The notes beneath the pieces are model-generated. The model searched no databases, was not told the DNA's origin, and saw only the letters and a list, made by a program, of their open reading frames with translations. This document shows, piece by piece, positions 46,471 through 55,822 of a stretch of 64,000 bases of DNA. The DNA is from a bacterium (GTDB lineage Bacteria > DRYD01), in NCBI GenBank assembly GCA_030549815.1, contig JAUQQQ010000005.1, positions 1-64,000 of the forward strand, written 5' to 3'. The stretch's first letter is position 1; each line of letters starts with the position of its first letter. The position numbers and the translations under genes were made by a program.

Positions 46471-48285
46471 TCATTCTCTTTCAAACATTTTGTCTATATC
46501 TTTAAAAGATATCTTAACCATAACATTTCTGCCATGAGGACAAAAATAAGGATTTAGTTCTTCCAATTCAATCAATTCATTGAATATTTTTAACAGTTCT
46601 TCTTCGGACAATTTATGTCCCTTCTTTACTGCAGCTTTACAAGCTACTTTAGATAATACATCCTTAATAATCTCTTCATCATCAAAAACAATGCTATCAA
46701 AATTATCAACTATAAATGAAACAGTTTCCCTAATGTAGTTAATATTAAAGATAGAAGGGAAAGAAAGGATAGACAATTCCTTTTCTTTTAATTCCGCCTC
46801 AAACCCCAACTTCCTTAAAAAATCAATGATTTCTTCTACATTTTCCTCTTCCTTCACTTTCAAAGTTATTGGTATAAGCAATTTTTGGATTTTTTGTTTT
46901 TCCTTTTCTTTGAAAATTTTTAATAACTTAGAATAAATAACTTTTTCATTAGCATTATGTTGATCAACAATAAAGAAATTATTTTCGAAAAGGACGAGGA
47001 AATAACAATTATCCCAATAATGAAGTAGTTTAGGCTTTTTTTTGTCTTCCAAATTATCAAGCTTAACTATTTGTATAACATTAGTTTTCATTTCTAACTT
47101 TTGGTCAGTATTTGAAAAATCCAATAAAGAAGGAGTATTTTTTTCTTGCACCTTATCCTCTATCTTTTCCTCTATTTTTTCAACTTTCTCTTCTATTTTT
47201 TGTGCTATATTTTTTAGATTCTGATACCAATTAATTTGTTCGCTTTTTTCCTCAACTCGCTGGTCAATAAAAATATTAGGTTTAGACAACAAGTATTTAT
47301 TTATAAAGTTTTTAATAGTTTTTTGCAAGAAATCTTTAAGAAAAATAGGTTTAAGGAAACGGACTTCTAATTTTCGAGGGTGCACATTGCAATCAACGTC
47401 GTAAGGCGGTAATTCTATTGACACTATTCCCTCTATTCTCCCTCGTTCCCCTAAAACCGTTCTAAATGTATTTACAACTATCTTTTCTAACTCATTCATC
47501 AACACAATCCTCTTATTAACATAAACATAAAAGTTGTTTTTAGCAGTTTCAATTTTTTCGTCATATTTATAATTAGTTGATAAAACAAGAGTTATTTTGT
47601 AACCCTCTATCTCTTGGATTTGCAAAGCAACTTCTTTTATTCTAAAAATTTCTTTTACTCTTGATTCTAAAGTAGTAGGGATAAAATTATGTCTGAGTTT
47701 GTCTTCAACATATAAGGAAAACAGTATGTTGTTGTTTATTGCTGCAAATTGTTTAAAAGTATTCATTATGTTGTGTAATTCAATTTTCTCGGATTTAAGG
47801 AAATTTCTTCTAACAGGAGAGTTGAAGAATAGATCATTAACTTTTATAATCGTGCCGCTTTTTGGGTTAAAACTTGTAGGTTCGATTCTAATTATTTTTC
47901 CTTCACTTGCCACCAAGGTATATGCTTGTTCTTGCTCAAGAGTTTTGGATGTTATTTGAATGTTAGATATTTGTGAGATAGCGTATAGGGCCTCCCCTCT
48001 AAAACCAAAAGTTTGTATTTTAAGCAAGTCTTCTTCACTATTTATTTTGCTTGTTGAATATCTTTGGATTGTATAAGGTAGGTCATCTTTGTCGATACCA
48101 ATCCCGTTGTCCCTAATTTCAATAAGTTTAAGGCCGCTATTTAAGATCCTAACACTTATGTTTGTTGAATTAGCATCTATAGAGTTTTCGATTAGTTCTT
48201 TTAGTGCATTAGATGGTCTTTCTATAACTTCACCGGCAGCTATTTTGGAAAAAACACTTTCAGGTAACTGCTTTATCCTACCCAT
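46471..48285 (-). CDS. mutL: DNA mismatch repair protein MutL
   Basis: 604 residues. GHKL ATPase: KIAAGEVIERPSNALKELIENSIDAN, EIRDNGIGID, TFGFRGEALYAIS. C-terminal dimer domain: DQHNANEKVIYS, where nicking MutLs have DQHAx2Ex4E (second Ala is Asn and the last Glu is Ser), ACKAAVKKG and CPHGRNV (family: CPHGRP). The nicking site is thus weakened, but its key Glu and other motifs remain. A charged linker lies between (residues 350-400). AGGAAGG precedes ATG 48285. No mutS in the window. Confidence 0.93.
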   Translation of the reverse strand: MGRIKQLPESVFSKIAAGEVIERPSNALKELIENSIDANSTNISVRILNSGLKLIEIRDNGIGIDKDDLPYTIQRYSTSKINSEEDLLKIQTFGFRGEALYAISQISNIQITSKTLEQEQAYTLVASEGKIIRIEPTSFNPKSGTIIKVNDLFFNSPVRRNFLKSEKIELHNIMNTFKQFAAINNNILFSLYVEDKLRHNFIPTTLESRVKEIFRIKEVALQIQEIEGYKITLVLSTNYKYDEKIETAKNNFYVYVNKRIVLMNELEKIVVNTFRTVLGERGRIEGIVSIELPPYDVDCNVHPRKLEVRFLKPIFLKDFLQKTIKNFINKYLLSKPNIFIDQRVEEKSEQINWYQNLKNIAQKIEEKVEKIEEKIEDKVQEKNTPSLLDFSNTDQKLEMKTNVIQIVKLDNLEDKKKPKLLHYWDNCYFLVLFENNFFIVDQHNANEKVIYSKLLKIFKEKEKQKIQKLLIPITLKVKEEENVEEIIDFLRKLGFEAELKEKELSILSFPSIFNINYIRETVSFIVDNFDSIVFDDEEIIKDVLSKVACKAAVKKGHKLSEEELLKIFNELIELEELNPYFCPHGRNVMVKISFKDIDKMFERE

Positions 48286-48422
48286 TTCGTAATACCTTCC
48301 TCAGAAAAATCATCCACATATCCAAAAACTAGGCTCACATACGCACTTTATTAATATTATCCATCCCAATATCAAAGTCCTTTATTAATATTTAGTTAAC
48401 AAAATTTTAACAAAATATCGTG

Positions 48423-48443
48423 TTTTTTTACATTTTTTTTACA
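48423..48443. repeat. Tandem T-tract/ACA element upstream of pilin cluster B promoter
   Basis: T7-ACA-T8-ACA, with an 11-base period, ending 10 bases before the TTGACA of the pilin promoter. Position and composition fit an UP element or a bend. The same 21 bases occur inverted at 32150-32170. Confidence 0.6.
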
Positions 48444-48453
48444 ATTATTCCAC

Positions 48454-48483
48454 TTGACAAATCAAAAAAATTGATTATATATA
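48454..48483 (+). promoter_or_regulatory. Sigma70-like promoter of pilin cluster B with internal inverted repeat
   Basis: TTGACA (48454-48459) with TATATA at 48476-48481 (16-base spacing) or 48478-48483 (18-base). The spacer contains AATCAA...TTGATT, an inverted repeat that could be an operator. The gene starts at 48541 with an AAAGGGGG ribosome site. Confidence 0.6.
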
Positions 48484-48540
48484 CAAAGGATGATAATAAT
48501 TATCCAAAATAATACCTAAGTAAAAGGGGGTTAATACAAA

Positions 48541-50229
48541 TGAAAAAAAAGAAAGGTATAGTTTTAATGATAACCATTGCATTTTTAACAGTTCTAATAG
48601 CAGTTGTAATTCTTGCCCTTAACTCTTACAACTCAAGGTTTTCTTCAAACAATATAGAAAGATATTATGTAATGCAAAACATTGCAAAAGGTGCTTTAAA
48701 TAGAGCTATCGCTCAATTGTATGCCAACCCTGGATGAAATGGAGAAACATTCACATACAGAACTCCCTTAAGAAATTATAACGTTACAACAACAGTTACA
48801 CCCCAGGGATTCCCCTCAGATACAGTTATAATAAACATCGCTGTTTCAAATGGCAGAAATAATATAGACTTAGTTGGAATAGCGCAAGTTGACATTCTTT
48901 TTGATCCTGGGTCATTTGCAATAGCAACAGGCTCAAACATAACAACACAAGGAGGAAACCAATTGGTATTTACCTCTGACGACCCAAATGTAAGACTAAA
49001 AATATTAACAACTCAAGATATAACATGGGTTAGAGACTATCAAAATAATAACATCCAAGCACAAAACTATTCTATAGACCAAGCTATTGAAACTCAGGAA
49101 ATAAGCACAATAATAGCAAAAAAGTATTACAGGAAGAGGGACAGTAGACGCAGCAATAGCACAACAAATCGATCCAAATTTTAAACAAAGATTACAAAGC
49201 AACAATGATTTAGTAATAGATAACATAAATATAACTCCAGAATTTATAGAACAAAAATTTAGAACTTTTGTCGGCTCATTCCCAAATTTTGGAACAATCA
49301 CAAATACAGGTAGCCTCTCATTTACAAACAGTGAAGCCATTGCACAACCAGGTGTTAAATACATAAACCCATCTATACCCAATCAAGGAGTAATCTATAT
49401 AACATCTCCTGGAGAATATTACTTCGATGGAAGTTTAGATCTACAAGGCCAAGGAAATCTTAATATGGGTAGAATCCAAGTAAGATTACCAAAAGCAGGA
49501 GAAGGGCAACTATATGATAATTACAGAAACTTCTTTAATTACGTTAGAACAACATTTGGTAATAATTCAAAATATACCTTTGATGGGACAATATATACAA
49601 ACAACCCACCAGGGGGACAATACACAGCTAAAATAAGACCTTTAAGTGAAGCCCCACAAGATGCACTACCCATATTTATACAGGCAAACTACTCAGATAC
49701 AACAACAAGCAGCGGTAGTGGTGGAGGTAGAGGCAGAGGTGGTGGAGGAAGTGGCAACGCAACAACAACAATAATAGACCCAGACTTTTATTTCAGAACT
49801 AATGGGAAAACAGGCCAAAATTTCGCTTTTTACGGTAATAAAAAAGCTGGTATTAATATATATATAAACGGTAATGTACAAGTAGGCGGTAATGCTATTA
49901 TTAATCAAATAGATACAGATAGAAGCAATTTAACCTACAATACACTCTTAAGGAAACCATCAACACTAAGGTTATATTTAGCATCAGGATACAACTTCAC
50001 AGCAGGGAATGCTACAATAAATGCTGCTATAATTACCGATAATTTCAGGATAAATGGAAATCCAACAATATACGGTGCAATGTATGGAATGAATTTTTCA
50101 AATAACAATAATTCCTCATATAGTTTCGCAGGATCAATAACATTTACATATGATTCATCATTATTATCAAGAAGTCAAAATAGACAGAGGTTCAACCCAA
50201 GGTTGCTACACGTTTATATCCAACAATAA
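48541..50229 (+). pseudogene. PilX-like minor pilin gene broken by one stop and one frameshift
   Basis: A PilX-type start (KKKKGIVLMITIAFLTVLI, no Glu at +5) and EMQNIAKGALNRAIAQL-like helix are followed, after residue 65, by TGA (48735-48737) in the frame context PG-stop-NGETF. The frame then stays open to 49181. Near 49116-49122 a run GCAAAAAAG shifts reading by +1; removing one A joins STIIAKSITGRGTVDAAIA and leads to the stop at 50229. Apart from these two lesions the frame is intact (about 560 codons). Ectodomain features include a Gly/Ser/Arg-rich loop (GSGGGRGRGGGGSG). Two lesions make recoding unlikely, but sequencing error at the A-run is possible. Confidence 0.8.
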
Positions 50230-50243
50230 TGAAGGAGGAAAAA

Positions 50244-50672
50244 ATGAGAAAGAAAAAAGGATTCTCAATTTTAGAAGTATTAGTATCTTTTCTAATAGTA
50301 GTAATTGCCATATTTGGAGTGGTGAATTTTATCCTTTTTTACTCAAATTTTAATAGATCCTTAGAAAATAGGATACTCACATATACAATTGCCAACCAAG
50401 TATTAAACAACTTACTTTCAAGACCATACAATGACTTAAGAAATCTGGTAAATCAAAGTATAACAATAACTCGCGGAAATATAACGATTACATATACTGT
50501 AAATGAAAGAGCTTTTAGACCCATATGGTTACCCGTGGGATCCAATGAAAATATGCTAATAGAAATCTACGTCAATGCAACATATGTTGACAAAGGTAGA
50601 ACGATTTCTAACATAAGGCTTTGGGGAACAAAATACAGATGGGAGGGTATTATTAATGAAAGACCACAATAA
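50244..50672 (+). CDS. PilV-like minor pilin
   Basis: 142 residues. Prepilin signature MRKKKG/FSILEVLVSFLIV with Glu at +5 after cleavage, followed by a hydrophobic helix (to about 30) and a small ectodomain (NQVLNNLLSRPYNDLRNLV, then beta strands). AAGGAGG precedes ATG 50244. The longer reading from 50229 lacks a ribosome site and spoils the leader. It overlaps the next pilin gene by 17 bases. Confidence 0.85.
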   Translation: MRKKKGFSILEVLVSFLIVVIAIFGVVNFILFYSNFNRSLENRILTYTIANQVLNNLLSRPYNDLRNLVNQSITITRGNITITYTVNERAFRPIWLPVGSNENMLIEIYVNATYVDKGRTISNIRLWGTKYRWEGIINERPQ

Positions 50673-51780
50673 AAAAGGATTATCATTAGCTGAAACCATC
50701 ATAGCAATTGGCTTAGCATCATTACTAATGATTATAACATACACACTATTTGATATAACAATGAAAAACTACTATAGGAACGAAGAATTAAACTCTAATT
50801 TAGATAGAGCAAGAAAAATAGTCCCAATTATTAATAGACATTTACTAAATGCAGGCTTTGGATTCCCTTCAGGAGCTACTTTTGCAGTAGTATCGGCAGG
50901 AACAGGAAATGTAATAACAAGCAATGAAAGAGCAGATATACTCTTTTTAGCAGATTATACCGCATTTAACAATACCCCAACAAATATAAGAAGAAGAGAC
51001 ATATTCTTTACTCCACGGAGTTTTTCAACATCCGGAAACCAGTTTAATCTACAAATTGATAGATTAAATGGAGAAGATGATGGAACTATAGATAACAACT
51101 ACTTTGGATTAAATATAAATAGTTTTAGAGTAGGTAGCGGTATAATTTTCCTTTCTTACTACATATACAATCCATCATCACCTTCTCCCGCACCTAATAA
51201 CAGTATAAGACAAAACTTTGCTCAAATAAAAGCCGTAGGAATAATAACTGCCAGGAATGGTAATCAATTAAGAGGAGAAATCATAGGACCACATAGGCTT
51301 TCTATTGCCGATAATTTTCCAGCAGCATATCAAATGGTTACTTCTAATGGAATAACAAATTTCAGCGGCGTTATACCGGCTATAATTATAGGTATAAATG
51401 ATAACAATGACTCCCCATTGTTTATAAATAGCTCAAGGAATAATCAAAGAGTTTTAGATGATGCAGCTTTTTTTAAAATTTTCTATAGATACAATGATGG
51501 AACAGTTGTATTCTCTCAAGATACATTAACAAATAATAATCAAAACATTGTGCTTGATTCTTCAGCAGTCTTACAAAGGTATGTCGATAGCATAGGATAT
51601 GTTTTAATATTTAGAGAAAGAAGGAGAAGGACAGATGCAAACTGGATGCAACGTAATATAAGGTTTGTTACAAGAGGGATAGATGTACAATTCACATTTA
51701 ACAACGAAAGAAGAACACACCATATATTAAGTGATGAAGTAAAATTATTCAACATATACAACAGGAATAATTTCCAATGA
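50656..51780 (+). CDS. PilW-like minor pilin
   Basis: 374 residues. Prepilin signature HNKKG/LSLAETIIAIGLAS with Glu at +5, then a long helix and RARKIVPIINRHLLNAGFG as in PilW-type proteins. The ectodomain is large. GGGAGGG precedes ATG 50656. Last gene of cluster B. Its 3' end is duplicated in degraded form at 51833-52060, next to a scrap of osmC. Confidence 0.85.
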   Translation: MKDHNKKGLSLAETIIAIGLASLLMIITYTLFDITMKNYYRNEELNSNLDRARKIVPIINRHLLNAGFGFPSGATFAVVSAGTGNVITSNERADILFLADYTAFNNTPTNIRRRDIFFTPRSFSTSGNQFNLQIDRLNGEDDGTIDNNYFGLNINSFRVGSGIIFLSYYIYNPSSPSPAPNNSIRQNFAQIKAVGIITARNGNQLRGEIIGPHRLSIADNFPAAYQMVTSNGITNFSGVIPAIIIGINDNNDSPLFINSSRNNQRVLDDAAFFKIFYRYNDGTVVFSQDTLTNNNQNIVLDSSAVLQRYVDSIGYVLIFRERRRRTDANWMQRNIRFVTRGIDVQFTFNNERRTHHILSDEVKLFNIYNRNNFQ

Positions 51781-52062
51781 ATGAATTTTCTTCAACTATC
51801 TCTATTTCATTTTCCTCTTTTTGCTGTATTTTAAAGTTACTTCTAACATAATAACAAATTTCAGTGGTGTTATCCCTGCTATAAATGATAACTATAAATC
51901 CCTCTCATAATAGCATTAAAACAATCATAAAGTTTATATAGATAAACAAATAACAATCAAAAGCTTTTCTTAACTATCCAGTAGACCTACAAACAAAAAA
52001 TAATTACTTAAGTGATGGAGTAAAATTATTCAATATATACAACGGGAACAATTTCCAATGAA
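51781..52062 (+). pseudogene. Duplication relic: scrap of osmC 3' end and decayed copy of the pilW-like 3' end
   Basis: 51781-51830 matches the 3' end of the osmC gene (52061-52112; TTCTTCAACTATCTCTATT against TTCTTCAATTATCTTTATT). 51835-52060 matches the pilW-like gene 3' part (51336-51780), e.g. TTCTAA..AATAACAAATTTCAG and AAGTAAAATTATTCAA-type runs, with stops and deletions. Order therefore is pilW, osmC scrap, pilW scrap, osmC: the product of one tandem duplication that decayed. Confidence 0.85.
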
Positions 52063-52482
52063 TTAATTTTCTTCAATTATCTTTATTTCATATTCTACTT
52101 TTGCAGCCTTTTTAAGCATATGACTAACAGAGCAGTATTTTTCTTGAGAAAGTTTTACTGCTTTTTCTACGTTTTCATATTTAAGATTTTTTCCCTTAAA
52201 CTGATAAATTAATTTTATTTCGGTAAATACTTTTGGATGTTCTTCGGCTCTTTTACCTTCAAAAAAAATTCTAAAATCAACTACTTCCTCTCTCATTTTT
52301 TTCAGTATAGAAATTACATCCATCGCGGTGCATCCCATCAATGAGATGGCTAACAATTCCATAGGACTGGGAGCACTTTCAAATCCCCCAACATCCTTCT
52401 TACTGTCCAAAACAACCGCATGATTAGAATTAGTTATTCCAATAAACCTCAACCCTTCATTCCAAACCAATTCAGCTTTCAT
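52063..52482 (-). CDS. OsmC family protein
   Basis: 139 residues. OsmC/Ohr-like peroxidase fold with conserved cysteines in LMGCTAMDV and KYCSVSHML, the pair used to reduce organic hydroperoxides. Family phrase SAPSPMELLAISLMGC. Start at ATG 52482, preceded by AAAGGAGGA 8 bases upstream; the longer reading from 52509 runs into the M16 gene. Its last 50 bases are copied at 51781-51830. Confidence 0.9.
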   Translation of the reverse strand: MKAELVWNEGLRFIGITNSNHAVVLDSKKDVGGFESAPSPMELLAISLMGCTAMDVISILKKMREEVVDFRIFFEGKRAEEHPKVFTEIKLIYQFKGKNLKYENVEKAVKLSQEKYCSVSHMLKKAAKVEYEIKIIEEN

Positions 52483-52498
52483 TAATAATCTCCTCCTT

Positions 52499-53731
52499 TC
52501 AATCGACAATAAACATCGATTCTCTAGTATTAAATACCTTTCTTAATTCGTTAACTTCATCCAAAGTTGTATTCTTGATAATATCTAAATGATTAAACAA
52601 GTATTCATCAGGTATATCAAATAATTTTAACTTAGCCAATAAAGAAGACTTAAAAATTCTTTTTTGCAAGGAAGAGGAAAATAAACCAATAAGGTAATTC
52701 TTTGCTACTTCCAATTCATCCTCTTTAAAACCCTCTTCAACAATTTTTTCTATTTCTTGTTTAAGTGCTTCTATTGCATTCTTCTTTTTATCTTTAGAAG
52801 TTAGCATAAGGATTTTAATATTCCCATAATACTTATTTTTCCCATCATCATGTAACAAAGGAACAGGATCGTATGAAGAAGTTATAGCATAGGCTAATTC
52901 TTTTTTTTCTCTAATGTTTATAAAAAGCCTTCCGGACATAGAGCTAAGGATTCCATTTAACACTTTAAATTTAACCGATGTTAAAGATAGCGAAGGAGCA
53001 GGATAAAGCAAAGCTATACCCGCTTCTTTTTTATTCAACTTTTCTGTTTTTCTCACGTTTATTACATCAAAATCCTTCATTTTATCATAATAAAAGTACT
53101 CGGTTGTCAAAAACTTTCCAAAATTTTTATAAACAAAATTCTCCATATTCTCACTTACATATCCACTTATAACCATTATTTTCTTAACATTCTTATCAAA
53201 AATTTTTTCTTCCACCCATTTAATTAGGTTATATCTTGAAATAGAATTGATTGTTTTAAAAGTTCCTCTCGTATCCCAACTTAAGAAAGAGTTGTAGAAT
53301 ACCTTATCAGCATTTTCATATAAATATGTCCATACATCGTCCTTAGATAATTTTATGGAATTAATAAGATCTCTTTTAACCTCATCTATATCTTGCTGTC
53401 TTAAACCATAGTTAAATATTACTTCCTTAAGAGCATAGATAGCATTTTTATAATTGTAAGAAGGGAAAGAGACAGAAATAGCACTACTAAAATTACCTCC
53501 CGACGAACTTAGTGAAACAGAATTCTTTTCAAGGTAATACTGAAAAGATTCAAACTTCATAGTCTTGGGTGCCCTTATTAGCGTTTTTAAACACAAATTA
53601 TTTATTCCCATATTATTCAAACTCTCCATGTAGTTACCTAATAAAAAAACAACAGACACATAAGTGATAGGTATAGAATTATCAGGGATGATAAAAATTT
53701 TGTTTTCTATACTTTTATAATTCATTTCCAT
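52499..53731 (-). CDS. M16-like peptidase homologue lacking the zinc site
   Basis: 410 residues of the M16 (insulinase/PqqL) fold. The N-terminal zinc motif HxxEH is missing: the region reads MGINNLCLKTL where family members have a GxxHxLEH run. The C-terminal half keeps the Arg-Tyr substrate-binding pair in RLFINIREKKELAYAIT. Such proteins act as non-catalytic partners of an active M16 subunit or have other roles. No active partner is adjacent. AGAGGT precedes ATG 53731, overlapping murB by 10 bases. Confidence 0.82.
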   Translation of the reverse strand: MEMNYKSIENKIFIIPDNSIPITYVSVVFLLGNYMESLNNMGINNLCLKTLIRAPKTMKFESFQYYLEKNSVSLSSSGGNFSSAISVSFPSYNYKNAIYALKEVIFNYGLRQQDIDEVKRDLINSIKLSKDDVWTYLYENADKVFYNSFLSWDTRGTFKTINSISRYNLIKWVEEKIFDKNVKKIMVISGYVSENMENFVYKNFGKFLTTEYFYYDKMKDFDVINVRKTEKLNKKEAGIALLYPAPSLSLTSVKFKVLNGILSSMSGRLFINIREKKELAYAITSSYDPVPLLHDDGKNKYYGNIKILMLTSKDKKKNAIEALKQEIEKIVEEGFKEDELEVAKNYLIGLFSSSLQKRIFKSSLLAKLKLFDIPDEYLFNHLDIIKNTTLDEVNELRKVFNTRESMFIVD

Positions 53732-54657
53732 ATTTCTACCTCTTCTTCCAATTCTATTCCTATTTTTTTAGAATTCTGTTTAATAATATTAATGATATTA
53801 TAAACGTCGTTAAATTTAGCGTTATTAAAATTAATGATAAAATTGGCATGTTTTTCAGATACCTTTGCACCACCTAAAACAAAACCCTTATATCCTAACA
53901 TTGAGATAACTTGCCAAGCTGCAATATTAGGCAAGTTTTTAAACACACTCCCACAAGATTTCTCATTCAAAGGTTGAGTAATCATTCTTTTCTTCCAAAC
54001 CTCATCATATTTTGCTTTCAATAAATCAGGATTTGACAAATTAGATTTTGGAAACTCAAAAACAAAGGACAAAAAATCAATGTAAAACCCTTTATTAAAA
54101 CATTCTTCTTTGAAGAAAGAGTTTCGGTATGAGAAAAAGCTCTGATCTACCTCTATAGTTCTAACAGTTTTCCTTATTCTGTCAAAAAATGTAACTTTTT
54201 TTAAATACATTGAAATTTCTACATTTTTTACTCCTGCGTTGTTAAATACTGCTCCACCAACAGAAGCAGGTATAGCTGCCAATTCTTCATACCCACCAAT
54301 ACCTTTACTTATTAACTTCCTTATAAAATATTGTAACTCCGTAAAAGGAGTAGTAAAAACTCTTATTACCTTTTCATCCTCAAAAAAGTATATACTTCTA
54401 TATTTACCGGTAAGAATAAAAAATTCTACTCTCTCGTCATTAATTAATAAATTACTACCTTTTCCGATTATCCTGTACGGTAATTTTGTATTAAGCTTAT
54501 TAAGTAGTTTAATATAGTCTATATGATTTTTGAGGATAAAAACCCCTAAAGGTTTTCCGCCTATTGAATAGGTAGTAAATGAAGAAAGGTTAATATCGTC
54601 ATAAAAAAAAGAATCCAGCCATTTTAGTGGCAGGATCCTTTCCAAATAGGTTTTCAT
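53722..54657 (-). CDS. murB: UDP-N-acetylenolpyruvoylglucosamine reductase
   Basis: 311-residue FAD enzyme for the second step of UDP-MurNAc synthesis. Motifs: NTTYSIGG-like STTYSIGGKP, IGKGSNLLI (FAD), AAIPASVGGAVFNNAG, SYRNSFF, and EKSCGSVFKN (Ser acid) with VSEKHANFIIN near the end. It follows the L15 gene by 5 bases in an unusual join to the ribosomal protein operon. Confidence 0.93.
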   Translation of the reverse strand: MKTYLERILPLKWLDSFFYDDINLSSFTTYSIGGKPLGVFILKNHIDYIKLLNKLNTKLPYRIIGKGSNLLINDERVEFFILTGKYRSIYFFEDEKVIRVFTTPFTELQYFIRKLISKGIGGYEELAAIPASVGGAVFNNAGVKNVEISMYLKKVTFFDRIRKTVRTIEVDQSFFSYRNSFFKEECFNKGFYIDFLSFVFEFPKSNLSNPDLLKAKYDEVWKKRMITQPLNEKSCGSVFKNLPNIAAWQVISMLGYKGFVLGGAKVSEKHANFIINFNNAKFNDVYNIINIIKQNSKKIGIELEEEVEIWK

Positions 54658-54662
54658 TTGGA

Positions 54663-55157
54663 TTATTTTTTCTGCTTAGATTTTTTTATTTTTCTGAATT
54701 TCTTTTTAAGAGGAGGTAGTTTAACAAACTTTCCGCCTACTTTTTCCAATTTCTCTAAAGCTTTTTTTGTAATTTTATGTGCATGAACTTCCAATTTTTT
54801 GGTTATACTACCATTTCCTAAAATTTTTATTTCTTTTTTGTTATCTTCTATTAACCCAGCTTCGATTAATTTTTCAGGAGTAATAACAGAATTATTATCG
54901 AATCTTTCCAAGTCCTGAATTTTTACCAAATGATATTCTTTTTTAAAGATATTGGTAAATCCTTTTGATGGTATTCTTAGGTAGAGTGGGTTTTGTCCTC
55001 CTTCAAACCACTCTGGTTTAGCTCCACCACTTCTTGCTTTTTGCCCTTTAGTACCTCTTGTTGCAGTTACACCATGCCCACTACCCAGTCCTCTACCAAC
55101 TCTTTTTCTTTTGTGTTTGCTTCCTGGAAAAGGCTTTAATTCATGTAATTTTATCAT
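54663..55157 (-). CDS. rplO: 50S ribosomal protein L15
   Basis: 164 residues. N-terminal RVGRGLGSGHGVTATRGTKGQKAR and GGQNPLYLRIPSKGF are the L15 signature; the C-terminal globular domain follows, with a Lys-rich tail. In most bacteria L30 lies between S5 and L15 and secY follows; here S5 is 6 bases upstream and murB follows. Confidence 0.96.
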   Translation of the reverse strand: MIKLHELKPFPGSKHKRKRVGRGLGSGHGVTATRGTKGQKARSGGAKPEWFEGGQNPLYLRIPSKGFTNIFKKEYHLVKIQDLERFDNNSVITPEKLIEAGLIEDNKKEIKILGNGSITKKLEVHAHKITKKALEKLEKVGGKFVKLPPLKKKFRKIKKSKQKK

Positions 55158-55163
55158 TTCTTA

Positions 55164-55811
55164 TCACCTACTTTTTCTTGGTTGTTTTTGGTAATTTCTT
55201 TGATAATTTTTCTGTTGATAATTTTTTTCTTTCTCTTCATTTTCTTTTTCTTCTGTTCTTTCAGTTCTTTCAGAATAGTTTTTCTCTTGTTTTGATTTAA
55301 TTAAATACTTTTCAAATTCATCAATTTGAGTTTCGGATTTCAGTATTTGTTCGTACTCTTCTTTTGTTTTTAGGTTTTTAAGAGCATTAATGGTTGCCCA
55401 TACCAAGTTAATGTGATTGTTACTACCCAAGGATTTGGTTAATACATTTTTATATCCTGCTTTTTCTAATACACTTCTGACTGGCATTGAGGCGATGATA
55501 CCAGTTCCTTTTCCTGCAGGTTTAAGCAAAACTCTCGACGTAGTATTTTCACCTATTATTTCATGTGGTATAGTATCATTAACTATTGGGACTTTAAATA
55601 CATTTTTTTTAGCTTTATTTTCTGCTTTTCTTATTGCTAATAATGCTTCGGGAGCTTTAGCCAATGCTACACCAACATTTCCCTGTCCATCACCAACAAC
55701 TACAAGAGCACTGAATCTAAATCTTTTTCCACCTTTCATGACACGAGTAACTCTTCTTAATGAAACTAATATACTTTGATATTCAGAGCCTTGTTCTAAA
55801 TTTTCTAACAT
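55164..55811 (-). CDS. rpsE: 30S ribosomal protein S5
   Basis: 215 residues, about 45 more than usual because of a C-terminal tail rich in Glu, Lys, Asn, Tyr and Gln ([19 protein letters not shown]). Core signature [28 protein letters not shown] and [11 protein letters not shown] (S5 double-stranded RNA-binding domain). Same strand as L18 upstream and L15 downstream. Confidence 0.96.
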   Translation of the reverse strand: MLENLEQGSEYQSILVSLRRVTRVMKGGKRFRFSALVVVGDGQGNVGVALAKAPEALLAIRKAENKAKKNVFKVPIVNDTIPHEIIGENTTSRVLLKPAGKGTGIIASMPVRSVLEKAGYKNVLTKSLGSNNHINLVWATINALKNLKTKEEYEQILKSETQIDEFEKYLIKSKQEKNYSERTERTEEKENEEKEKNYQQKNYQRNYQKQPRKSR

Positions 55812-55822
55812 ACTCTACCTCC

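Noticed and set aside
48735-48737. TGA in the pilin gene read as Gly or Trp (UGA recoding, as in Gracilibacteria or Mycoplasma)
   Set aside because: Many genes here end in TGA with ATGA coupling and normal protein lengths (rpiB, accC, lgt, FHA gene), so TGA is a true stop. A single internal TGA next to a second lesion is better explained by mutation.
49116-49122. Programmed -1 frameshift at A-AAA-AAG in the pilin gene
   Set aside because: The heptamer fits dnaX-type slippage, but the -1 frame reaches TAG after seven codons. The downstream frame needs a +1 or -2 shift, which this signal does not give.
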